Below, piece by piece: positions 21,801 through 28,549 of a DNA stretch of 64,000 nucleotides. Both the position numbers and the translations under genes were made by a program. This DNA comes from Acidobacteriota bacterium. Its GTDB lineage: Bacteria; Acidobacteriota; Terriglobia; Acidiferrales; UBA7541. Where the stretch lies: NCBI GenBank assembly GCA_003224055.1, contig QHYE01000003.1, forward strand, positions 1 to 64,000, in the 5' to 3' direction. The notes under the pieces are model-generated. The model saw only the letters and a list, made by a program, of their open reading frames with translations. It was not told where the DNA came from and ran no database searches. Within the stretch, counting starts at the first letter, position 1, and every line of letters begins with the position of its first letter.

Positions 21801-21855
21801 TGCATAGGAGCAGGCCGGCAGAGAAGACGGAGGCAGCTTGGCGAAGGGTGCGCAT
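18841..21855 (-). CDS. Secretin-family outer membrane protein with inserted FG-GAP repeats
   Basis: About 1004 aa. Order: signal peptide (MRTLRQAASVFSAGLLL...), TPR-like helices (about 50-140), an STN/N-domain region (about 165-320, LDLRGDTKTVYEQAAAAFG), then the start of the secretin beta domain (LLRAQDGKPATFFVGDRFPVT). At about residue 447 the secretin is interrupted by some 400 residues of FG-GAP/VCBS repeats containing DFDGDGHQD, DFNADGKPD and DFNQDGHAD Ca-binding-like loops. The secretin resumes near residue 852 at YIDLGVKVKATPAMHPN and ends with GLPGFAEIPGAGYAFG and LLILITPR. Type II/III/IV secretion channels are the known family; a system partner is not adjacent. ATG at 21855 starts a clean signal peptide; a TTG at 21903 would add 16 residues. 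Confidence 0.85.
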   Translation of the reverse strand: MRTLRQAASVFSAGLLLCTPMRAQAPTTTQSPAALEQPNPKRAPKASERGAKAEAAGRLEEALAAYQEAALLAPQDTAIVERAAALRSKLVRVHTEAAERDALAGHMDQATEELAAALRIDPGDTIVAERLAQMKTMADEPPAKRATEISGLPKLQPLPEKHNLDLRGDTKTVYEQAAAAFGIKAVFDPDLSPRTVRLRLDDMDFFTAVSILSAQTATFWRPVNPTLIFVAPDTLEKRRQYAPEAQQTFPLSGAASPEDVTEMLRVLREMTGATHIELDTRSRTITIRDTPERLAVAGELIRQVEKARGEVMLEIELLEVDRDTARKLGVQTPSKAQLFTIPPNLISRLTQANNLSELQTLLAGIFGTAVNAGATSVSSLIPPLIAVGGGKTTFLLTLPGAALDFSNALSLVHSGRQVLLRAQDGKPATFFVGDRFPVTLALLSGSLGTSSALANPGGASNPFPSTSYAVGVGPVALIAADFQNNGILDIAAVNQLDNSVTILVNQSGSPGTFVEATNSPISLGAMRTTVPASAPAIASAVLTSSGFHDLLITDPTANDVKILFSNGDDTFKTPATSIPVGTQPSAIVTADFDGDGHQDFAVANFADSTLSVFLGGVDTNGNSTFTPVAGSPFALPANISGPVAMTVADFNADGKPDIAIVNQTTLANPSVAQGNVVVLQGNGDGTFTQFPGSPIAVGQNPVAIASGDLDGNASADLAVVNKTDNSVTVLLNNGDATFVAGPNSPVSTATNPTGIAIADFNQDGHADFAVTGGDTNTFRVFFGVAAGLFTLGFEPPAGPSGSTPTAIVTAQLVSGGFPDVAITNNVSGAAGDVTVVLSPASLFSSSGLTQQPYPASEYIDLGVKVKATPAMHPNHEVTLQLEFEIRALSGSSVNGIPIISNRTLTQTVRVKEDEPTLLGGLTDTEETRAITGLPGFAEIPGAGYAFGQRNNSRQDTELLILITPRRLRAADHFTRTIFAGRGGATGGRTAGPSTLQSPSPQPQP

Positions 21856-21913
21856 GAGCAGCGAACAGGATAACCTATTCGTGACCGGATGAAAGCGGAC
21901 CAACTTGGTCCGG

Positions 21914-21942
21914 TTGACGGAAGGCTATGGCTGCGGTACACT
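21914..21942 (+). promoter_or_regulatory. Candidate promoter of the iron-uptake operon
   Basis: TTGACG (21914-21919) and TACACT (21937-21942) with a 17-base spacer, close to the sigma70 consensus. The predicted transcription start (about 21949) falls just before the palindrome at 21952-21970. Confidence 0.6.
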
Positions 21943-21951
21943 TAAAACGCT

Positions 21952-21970
21952 GTTGCAAATGATTTACAAC
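21952..21970 (+). promoter_or_regulatory. Fur-like palindromic operator candidate
   Basis: GTTGCAAATGATTTACAAC is a 19-bp inverted repeat with 8 of 9 base pairs around a central G. Its 15-bp core matches the Fur 7-1-7 consensus TGATAATnATTATCA at 10 of 14 positions. It lies just downstream of the predicted start site and 10 bases before the GTG of the FTR1 gene, a position where a bound repressor would block transcription. Assigning it to Fur, or to the fused DtxR-like protein of this operon, is inference. Confidence 0.5.
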
Positions 21971-21980
21971 TGGAGTTCTC

Positions 21981-23243
21981 GTGCTCTCGGCCTTTCTTCT
22001 TGCCCTTCGCGAAGGTGTTGAAGCCTCTCTCGTTGTCGGCATCATCCTAGTCTACCTCTCCCGGACGGGACGCGGGCAGCTGGCGCGCTTTGCCTGGTAC
22101 GGCGTGACGGCGGCTGCGGCTCTCAGCCTTGGAGTTGCGGTAGCCCTGGAACGCTTCCGAATCAGCGAAGACGGATTCGAAGGGCTGCTGCTCCTTGTGG
22201 CTTCCGTGTTCGTGGTTACGATGATCGTATGGATGAACCGCGTTGCGCGACACCTGAAAAAAGAAATTGAGCAAAAAGTCGAGGAGTATGCCGGACGCAC
22301 GGGGAGCGCCGCGGGCTGGGGGATTTTTCTATTCGTGTTCCTGATGGTCTTGCGCGAGGGCGCCGAACTGGCGCTGATCCTGCGTGCGGTGGAACTCTCG
22401 AGCGAGGGGTTGCAAACCTGGATCGGGACGATTGTGGGCATAGGGGCGGCCGTGGCTGTCGGTGTGTTTTTCTTCAAGGGCACTTTGCGTATTCCGCTCC
22501 ATCGGTTTTTTGCTGCGACGAGCGTCATTCTGATGCTGGTGGCATTTCAGCTCGCGCTGACGGGATTGCATGAGCTTAGCGAGGCCCGCTGGCTGCCTTC
22601 GAGCAAGCAAGAAATGGCGCTGATCGGTCCCATCGTGCGCAATGAGCTGTTTTTCTTTGTCCTTATTTTTGGGGCGGCGGCGCTGCTGGTACTGCGGGAG
22701 TGGCAGTCTGAGTCACACGCCAGGGCAGCGAAAGAAGCTGCCGGCGAGGCGGAGAAGAGATTGCTCGAGGCACAGAATCGCCGCCAGCAGCGGTGGATGA
22801 TTGCTGCGGCAAGCGCGTGCCTGGTGGTGATTCTGGTGCTGACCGCGGACTTTATTTATACGCGCGCAAACTCCGCTCCGCCCACTGCACGGGCGGTTGT
22901 GGCGGTGGGCAATGAGGTGCGCATCCCGATCAGTGAAGTGCAGGACGGCACTCTGCACCTGTACACGGTCAACGCCGGGAATCAATCGCTTCGTTTCCTG
23001 ATCATCAAGAAACCGAACGGCTATGGCACGGCTCTGGACGCTTGCCGGATTTGCGGCGCGGAAGGGTATCGCCAGGACGGGCAAAATGTCATTTGCCGGC
23101 ACTGCGGCTCGGCGATCTATGTGCCATCGGTAGGAGATCACGGTGGTTGCAACCCGATCAGTGTTCCGTCGCACGTGGAGGGTAGCGAGCTGACCATCGA
23201 TATTTTGTCATTAACGCAAGCTGCGAAGGAGATTCCTCTGTAG
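21981..23243 (+). CDS. FTR1-family iron permease fused to a DUF2318 domain
   Basis: Inner-membrane iron importer. The FTR1 part (about 1-240, seven predicted membrane helices) has both REXXE iron-binding motifs: REGVE at 10-14 and REGAE at 125-129. A charged linker (about 240-275) leads to one more membrane helix (about 277-295) and a periplasmic DUF2318 domain with Cys pairs C355/C358 and C372/C375 plus C390 (GGCNP). In Campylobacter-type systems the permease and the DUF2318 protein are separate genes; here they are one polypeptide. GTG start with TGGAG five bases before it. First gene of a five-gene operon; iron specificity is from family knowledge. Confidence 0.92.
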   Translation: MLSAFLLALREGVEASLVVGIILVYLSRTGRGQLARFAWYGVTAAAALSLGVAVALERFRISEDGFEGLLLLVASVFVVTMIVWMNRVARHLKKEIEQKVEEYAGRTGSAAGWGIFLFVFLMVLREGAELALILRAVELSSEGLQTWIGTIVGIGAAVAVGVFFFKGTLRIPLHRFFAATSVILMLVAFQLALTGLHELSEARWLPSSKQEMALIGPIVRNELFFFVLIFGAAALLVLREWQSESHARAAKEAAGEAEKRLLEAQNRRQQRWMIAAASACLVVILVLTADFIYTRANSAPPTARAVVAVGNEVRIPISEVQDGTLHLYTVNAGNQSLRFLIIKKPNGYGTALDACRICGAEGYRQDGQNVICRHCGSAIYVPSVGDHGGCNPISVPSHVEGSELTIDILSLTQAAKEIPL

Positions 23244-23271
23244 GGCACAATCGATTTATCGTGCCCCTACA
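23239..23271. repeat. Intra-operon inverted repeat at the FTR1 stop codon
   Basis: TGTAGGGCAC (23239-23248) pairs with GTGCCCCTACA (23261-23271) across a 12-base loop, with one bulged base. The left arm contains the TAG stop of the FTR1 gene. The sequence resembles a GTAGGGGCAC-type palindrome that I recall as a common dispersed intergenic repeat; it could also stabilise the 3' end of the first cistron. Confidence 0.6.
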
Positions 23272-23289
23272 CGGACTGCCGCGAACCCC

Positions 23290-24606
23290 ATGTTCCTGCG
23301 ACTTGTTGCCGATTCCTTTGGACGACGCCCGCGCCACAAGCTTCTCACTGGGGCGGCGCTGGCTCTCGGTATGGGCGTAGCCACGGCGGCGCTGAGTGTA
23401 TCGCTGGATGTGGGGGACCGGCTGGCGAAGGAGTTCCGCAGCTTGGGAGCGAATCTTCTCGTTACGCCGCAGGCCGATTCGCTGCCGCTCGAAATCGGCG
23501 GGGTCGACTATCGCCCTGCGAACGCTGGCGCGTACCTCCCCGAATCCGACCTGCCAAAACTCAAGACCATCTTCTGGCATAACAACATCATGGCTTTCGC
23601 GCCAATCCTTGAAGTTAGAGTCAAATCTTGGACTCCACAGTCTTCCCCTGCTTCCGCTGCCTTCGTGGAACCTGAGGGGAGCGGCGACGCTACTCTGATC
23701 GGCACTTGGTCAAATCACTCGCTAATCTTGCCGAACGGCGAAACCTTTATCACAGGGATTCAACAAGCGAGTCCATGGTGGCATCTTGACGGATCTTGGT
23801 TTCAGGATGGAGAGGGCGAGTGCATTGTGGGCAAAGCCTTCGCAGATAGGAACGCATTGAAGATCGGGAGTCCCCTCTACCTTGCCACACCCTTATCAGA
23901 GGGACTGCTATTGAAGGTCACCGGAATCTTTGCCAGCGGTGGCTCGGAGGACAATGCAGTAGTCACCTCCCTTTCGATAGTGCAGCAATATGTCGGGATA
24001 TCTGCCCAATACAGAAAGCTGTATGTGAGCGCGCTGACGAAGCCGGAAGACGATTTTGCGCGGCGCGATCCGAAGACCATGAAGCCAGATGAGTTCGAAA
24101 GTTGGTCCTGTAGCCCGTACGTCTCGTCCATTGCGTATTCAATCCAGCAGGTTTTGCCAGGGGCCGATGTGCGCGTGATTCGCCGCGTTGCGGAGGGCGA
24201 AGGCCAATTCCTCATGCGCGTCCGGATGCTGCTGTGGCTGGTCACCGGCGCGGCGCTGCTGGCAGCGGCACTGGCTGTTGGCGCGTCGGCGGCCGCGTCT
24301 GTGATTGAGCGGCGCACGGAGATCGGCTTGATGAAAGCGCTTGGCGCAGGCTGCGGCACGGTGGGCTTTCTGCTCGCGGCGGAACAGCTCTTGCTCGCGT
24401 TTGTCGGTGGCGGCATCGGCTATGCGCTCGGAATTATTCTGGCACGCCTGCTCGGGCAGAAGATCTTTGGGGCTGCACCGGAGCCTTCGCTCATTGTTTT
24501 TCTTGTGGTGATCGCGCTCGCTGCCGGTGTCACGCTGCTCGGCAGCGCTTTGCCGTTGCGCCGTGCTTCGCGTTACCAGCCGGCGCCCATCCTGCGTGGC
24601 GAATGA
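23290..24606 (+). CDS. ABC transporter permease, FtsX/MacB-like (first of pair)
   Basis: 438 aa. An N-terminal membrane helix (about 15-38), a large periplasmic MacB-PCD-like domain, and three C-terminal FtsX helices (about 315-425) form the type VII ABC permease fold. This superfamily moves substrates or force across the periplasm rather than through a pore. Neighbours (FTR1, second permease, ATPase) match the order of the Campylobacter Cj1658-Cj1663 iron-uptake locus, so a role in periplasmic iron handling is likely. It lies 46 bases after the FTR1 gene and overlaps the next permease by four bases (ATGA). Confidence 0.87.
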   Translation: MFLRLVADSFGRRPRHKLLTGAALALGMGVATAALSVSLDVGDRLAKEFRSLGANLLVTPQADSLPLEIGGVDYRPANAGAYLPESDLPKLKTIFWHNNIMAFAPILEVRVKSWTPQSSPASAAFVEPEGSGDATLIGTWSNHSLILPNGETFITGIQQASPWWHLDGSWFQDGEGECIVGKAFADRNALKIGSPLYLATPLSEGLLLKVTGIFASGGSEDNAVVTSLSIVQQYVGISAQYRKLYVSALTKPEDDFARRDPKTMKPDEFESWSCSPYVSSIAYSIQQVLPGADVRVIRRVAEGEGQFLMRVRMLLWLVTGAALLAAALAVGASAAASVIERRTEIGLMKALGAGCGTVGFLLAAEQLLLAFVGGGIGYALGIILARLLGQKIFGAAPEPSLIVFLVVIALAAGVTLLGSALPLRRASRYQPAPILRGE

Positions 24607-25805
24607 TGGCTAGCTACCTCACGGCCAATCGAGCCATGTTCTGGCGCATCCTCCGCCGGCTTCTCGGCGCCAACCGCGGCCGCCTGTTCGTCATCCTTCT
24701 AGCACTCGGGGCGGGCGCTGCCGTCACGGCAGCGCTCCTTAATCTACAGGTTGACGCCAAACGCCGCCTGACAACTGAATTCCGCAGTTTCGGAGCAAAC
24801 GTCATCATCGCGCCGGCTGGTACTAGTCACGGTTCAGGCTCGGCGACAATCTCTGAAACTCTGTTGGACCACTTTCCAAACCAAACATCCCTCAGTTCGA
24901 TTCCTAGGGCAACGTTTCTCTATGCCATTGCAGATGTCACAGCTTTCAGTGGCGAAGGAACGGACGGCACCAAGCTCGGGACCGCACTTGTTGTCATTAC
25001 CGGTTACCGTTTTCTGGCCGACGATCTAAAGCAAATAGTCCCCCATCATGTGATCGAAGGCGACAATGTGGTCATTCTTGATTCGGAAACATGTGAAATC
25101 GGGGAAAAAGTCGCTTCGCAATTTCATCTTCACGTCTCAGGCGTATTGAAATTGAAGACTGAGAAAGCTGAGGTAAGTTGCGTGGTTTCGCAGATTAGGA
25201 GTTTTGGAGGTGTTGAAGACAGTCAGATTTTCATGCCAATGAAAACAGTTCAGCGTCTTGCTGGGTTGCCGCAGAGAGTCAGCTTGATTCAGGCAGTCGT
25301 GCCCGGCACCCCAGCTCAGATCGAGGACTATCTAGACGACCTTCGAAATCAATTCCCCGACGCTGAGGTACGCCCAATTCGACAATTCACGGAGGGCGAA
25401 GCGAAAATCTACAACCAGATCAGCGGGTTGTTGACAGCGACGGTGGGGATTGTGCTACTGCTGACCGGGCTTTGCGTGATGGCGGCGATGACGAACGTGG
25501 CGATGGAACGGAAGATGGACGTGGGCTTGATGAAGGCTATGGGCGGTTCGGTGCGTCGCGTGCTGCGGCTATTCCTGACGGAGGTAGCGCTGCTCGGCCT
25601 TGTAGGCGGTCTGATTGGCGCCGCGTTAGGAATTATTCTTTCGATGGGATTGGGGAAAGCCGTTTTTGGCGTGGCGGCGCGTCCCCGGCTGATTGTGTAT
25701 CCTGTAGCTGTGGCGCTGACAATTATGATTGCCATTTTCAGTGCTTTTCCGCTGCGGCGGTTGGCGAGCATTCGGCCCGCTTCCGTGTTTCGAGGTGAAG
25801 CGTGA
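24603..25805 (+). CDS. ABC transporter permease, FtsX/MacB-like (second of pair)
   Basis: 400 aa, same architecture as the preceding permease: N-terminal helix (about 22-42), periplasmic domain, FtsX region with three helices at the C-terminus and the MERKMDVGLMKAMGGS coupling segment that contacts the ATPase. The two are diverged paralogues and probably form a heterodimer. The start overlaps the stop of the first permease (ATGA) and its stop overlaps the GTG of the ATPase gene (GTGA), so all three should be made in fixed ratio. Confidence 0.88.
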   Translation: MMASYLTANRAMFWRILRRLLGANRGRLFVILLALGAGAAVTAALLNLQVDAKRRLTTEFRSFGANVIIAPAGTSHGSGSATISETLLDHFPNQTSLSSIPRATFLYAIADVTAFSGEGTDGTKLGTALVVITGYRFLADDLKQIVPHHVIEGDNVVILDSETCEIGEKVASQFHLHVSGVLKLKTEKAEVSCVVSQIRSFGGVEDSQIFMPMKTVQRLAGLPQRVSLIQAVVPGTPAQIEDYLDDLRNQFPDAEVRPIRQFTEGEAKIYNQISGLLTATVGIVLLLTGLCVMAAMTNVAMERKMDVGLMKAMGGSVRRVLRLFLTEVALLGLVGGLIGAALGIILSMGLGKAVFGVAARPRLIVYPVAVALTIMIAIFSAFPLRRLASIRPASVFRGEA

Positions 25806-27007
25806 GTTCCCTGATTCAGGCGCAGGCTCTCCCCGGGTCGTCCCAGGTGGTCATCGAGAACCTGACCAAGCAGTACGGCACGCTCCGCGCGCTTGGTGGC
25901 GTCAGCTTTGACGTAAACACCGGCGAATGGGTCGCGCTCATGGGCCCTTCGGGCTCCGGGAAAACTACGCTCATCAATATTCTTGGTGGCTTGGACACGC
26001 TGACCTCCGGCCGCGTGGTCGTGGACGGCGTTGACCTCTCCAACCTCAGAGAAAGTGAATTGGTTCGTTACCGCGCAGAGAAAGTTGGTTTCGTTTTCCA
26101 GCAGTTTCACCTCGTGCCGTATCTCACTGCCGTCGAAAATGTCATGCTGGCGCAGTATTTCCACAGCGTCACGGATGAAAAACAGGCCGCGGAAGCGCTC
26201 AAGCGCGTCGGCTTGGGCGACCGCCTAACCCATCTTCCCGCGCAGCTTTCCGGCGGCGAGGGGCAACGCGTGGCCATCGCGCGTGCACTCATCAATCAGC
26301 CGAAGCTGATTCTGGCCGACGAGCCGACCGGCAATCTTGACGAAGCCAACGAAGACGTGGTGCTTCAGATTTTCCGAGAACTGCACAACGCGGGCCACAC
26401 GATCTTAATGGTGACGCACGATCCAGACATTGCGCGTCAGGCGGACCGCCGCATCGAACTGGCCCACGGACATCTGCATTTCGATACGTTGCAGCACGGC
26501 CCGAGCCATCCGCTGAACTGTCCTCTCGCGGACACGGCGGACTGCTGCACTCCCGTTTCGACCGATGACGAAATCCGCTTCGATCACCTGCTCGAACAAA
26601 TTTGGGTTTGCGGCGAGGAAGGGAAGCCGGCGGAAGCCGAACGACTCCATGCCTCGGGGCCGGCCGGGAAACTCCCTGTCGTCACAGAAGAGCCCGCTAC
26701 CCGCGTGCTCTCCCGCATGTCGGATCTGCATTTGGTACAGATGGAAAACGGCGAAGTGCAGCTCACCCCCGTGGGCAGCCAGCGCGCGCGCGACGTTATT
26801 CGCCGCCACCGCCTGGCCGAGCGTCTCTTCAAGGACACGTTTTCCATCGAGGACTCCGAAGCGCACACGCAAGCCTGCAAGTTCGAACACATCATCAGCC
26901 CGGAGCTAGACCAGCGCATCTGCACATTCCTCGGCCATCCGAAGACCTGCCCCCACGGGAATCCCATTCCGCCGGGCGATTGCTGCAACGGCAAGTCCAA
27001 GAGCTGA
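25802..27007 (+). CDS. ABC ATPase fused to a DtxR-like metal-sensing module
   Basis: 401 aa. Residues 1-230 are a LolD/MacB-type ATPase: Walker A GPSGSGKT 48-55, signature LSGGEGQR 149-156, Walker B LILADEPT 169-176, MVTHD. A Cys-rich linker (C240, C248, C249) leads to a C-terminal region (about 255-390) that aligns with the whole of DtxR/MntR repressors: a winged-helix part ending LTPVGSQRARDVIRRH and a dimerisation/metal part. H336, E340, H355, C359, E362 and H363 reproduce DtxR H79, E83, H98, C102, E105, H106 with identical spacing; the Met10 equivalent is not evident. The ATPase energises the two upstream permeases; the fused sensor probably gates it by metal, or lets it act as a repressor. 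GTG start, overlapping the previous gene. Confidence 0.9.
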   Translation: MSSLIQAQALPGSSQVVIENLTKQYGTLRALGGVSFDVNTGEWVALMGPSGSGKTTLINILGGLDTLTSGRVVVDGVDLSNLRESELVRYRAEKVGFVFQQFHLVPYLTAVENVMLAQYFHSVTDEKQAAEALKRVGLGDRLTHLPAQLSGGEGQRVAIARALINQPKLILADEPTGNLDEANEDVVLQIFRELHNAGHTILMVTHDPDIARQADRRIELAHGHLHFDTLQHGPSHPLNCPLADTADCCTPVSTDDEIRFDHLLEQIWVCGEEGKPAEAERLHASGPAGKLPVVTEEPATRVLSRMSDLHLVQMENGEVQLTPVGSQRARDVIRRHRLAERLFKDTFSIEDSEAHTQACKFEHIISPELDQRICTFLGHPKTCPHGNPIPPGDCCNGKSKS

Positions 27008-27022
27008 TTGCGTAAGCCAACA

Positions 27023-27415
27023 ATGCCAACTCCACTGGACCCGCGCAAAAAACCGAGCAGCATCAAAGTGCACGTCTCGAGCGGCGCCGGTGTGGATATC
27101 ACCTGGGCCGACGGGCACTCCAGCCACTACGAGTTCACGTATTTGCGCGAAGAATGCCCCTGCGCGACATGCAACGACCTACGCGAAAAGAAGCAGTCTC
27201 TTGACGCGACCGCGCCAACTCTCACGTCATCACCTGCCCTACCGATGTTCAAGCCGAAGCCCAGGGCCAAAGCCGCCACACAGGTGGGCAATTACGCGAT
27301 TCAACTTAGCTTCTCCGACGGCCATTCCACCGGCATTTATAGCTACGACCATCTCCGCAATATTTGCCCTTGCGCAGAATGCGCCAAAGCTTTCCGCACG
27401 GCGTTCGCTGGCTAA
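27023..27415 (+). CDS. DUF971 (GBBH-like) domain protein
   Basis: 130 aa with the DUF971 pattern in two halves: ITWADGHSSHYEFTYLREECPC-type and LSFSDGHSTGIYSYDHLR then CPCAEC. The fold is known from gamma-butyrobetaine hydroxylase N-terminal zinc domains and from proteins linked to Fe-S metabolism (for example next to ApbC/Mrp). It carries four Cys in two CPCAxC motifs, suited to binding a metal. Last gene of the iron operon, 15 bases after the ATPase-DtxR gene. ATG at 27023 is preferred over a TTG at 27008; neither has a strong ribosome binding site. Confidence 0.8.
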   Translation: MPTPLDPRKKPSSIKVHVSSGAGVDITWADGHSSHYEFTYLREECPCATCNDLREKKQSLDATAPTLTSSPALPMFKPKPRAKAATQVGNYAIQLSFSDGHSTGIYSYDHLRNICPCAECAKAFRTAFAG

Positions 27416-27586
27416 TATTTCATAGCTCGCCCAGATTGGACCAGCTATCCTCTAGCATTTTCATCTTTGTTCCCGCTGAAAACGTGTCATCAACCCTTAT
27501 TACACTCCGGTGGTTGTTTCTTTCCTCGTTTTTGTGGAATCCTCTGGACAGATTTGCGTGTTCCTTTTTGCCAAACGAGGTGGCCC

Positions 27587-28447
27587 ATGGCCTGCGACCT
27601 TCAAGAATTGAAGCACGTTCCGCTTTTTGCACTTCTGGATGACGAGGAAGCTGCTGTTCTCGCGAGCCAAGTCGAAATGAGACGATTTGCTCCGCGCCAA
27701 CGCATCTACAAGATGGGCGATCCCAGTGGGCTAGCTTACGTGATGATCTCCGGCCGGGTTCGAGTCTCAACCGTCGACGAAGATCATCAAGAGGTCATCG
27801 TCGATGAGCCGTCACATGGCGAGTTTTTCGGGTTCGCCTCTATGCTTGAAAAGACTCCTCATCAAACCGACGCGATTGCACTCGAGGAAACGACGTGTCT
27901 CGAAGTTTCCCGCGACGACATCGCCGTTCTGCTTCAGCGCAAGCCTCTTGCGGGCATGGACATGCTCACAGTCCTCGGCAAGCAATTTCACGCCTCCCAG
28001 CAACTAGTGCGCCTCCGGGCCAATCGCCATCCCAACGAAATCATCGAAGAGGAGGCTACCTTTGGAGAACGCGTCGCCGATTCGGTCAGTCAATTCGGCG
28101 GCTCGTGGACGTTTATCATCACGTTTGCAGTCGTGGGCAGCGTCTATACGGGGGTGAACATACTCTTGGGAAAAACCGCTTGGGATCCCTATCCCTTCAT
28201 TCTTCTCAATCTCTTTCTTTCGTTACTGGCCGCCATCCAGGCGCCCGTCATCATGATGAGCCAGAATCGCCAGGATACGAAGGATCGCCTGCGCGGTGAA
28301 CTCGATTTCGACGTGAACCGACGCGCCGCTTCCGACATTCAAGGCCTAGCTCGAAAGCTCAATCTCCTCGGCGACAAGATCGGCGACATCGAAGACCTGC
28401 TTCGCGAAAAACACTCCGGTAATGTGCTTCCTGGCCCCACCATCTAG
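27587..28447 (+). CDS. Cyclic-nucleotide-binding domain / DUF1003 membrane protein
   Basis: 286 aa. A cNMP-binding-type beta-roll (about 10-125, with FAPRQRIYKMGDPSGLAYVM and GEFFGFASML) is joined to a DUF1003 membrane module with two helices (about 170-225, SWTFIITFAVVGSV, PFILLNLFLSLLAAIQAPVIMMSQNRQ). No helix-turn-helix is present, so it is not a Crp-type transcription factor. DUF1003 has no established function. ATG at 27587 is preceded by ACGAGG; an upstream open stretch to 27467 has no coding signs. Ligand binding cannot be confirmed: the phosphate-binding cassette here reads GEFFGFASML rather than the canonical GELALL. Confidence 0.85.
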   Translation: MACDLQELKHVPLFALLDDEEAAVLASQVEMRRFAPRQRIYKMGDPSGLAYVMISGRVRVSTVDEDHQEVIVDEPSHGEFFGFASMLEKTPHQTDAIALEETTCLEVSRDDIAVLLQRKPLAGMDMLTVLGKQFHASQQLVRLRANRHPNEIIEEEATFGERVADSVSQFGGSWTFIITFAVVGSVYTGVNILLGKTAWDPYPFILLNLFLSLLAAIQAPVIMMSQNRQDTKDRLRGELDFDVNRRAASDIQGLARKLNLLGDKIGDIEDLLREKHSGNVLPGPTI

Positions 28448-28549
28448 GCTGGAGCTGGTGAGATTTTCGGAGGGTCCGCAGTGCCTCCAGCTAGACTTCG
28501 CTCTTCAAAAATGCGACGATTTCAACCTGCAAGGTAACGATACCCATAC

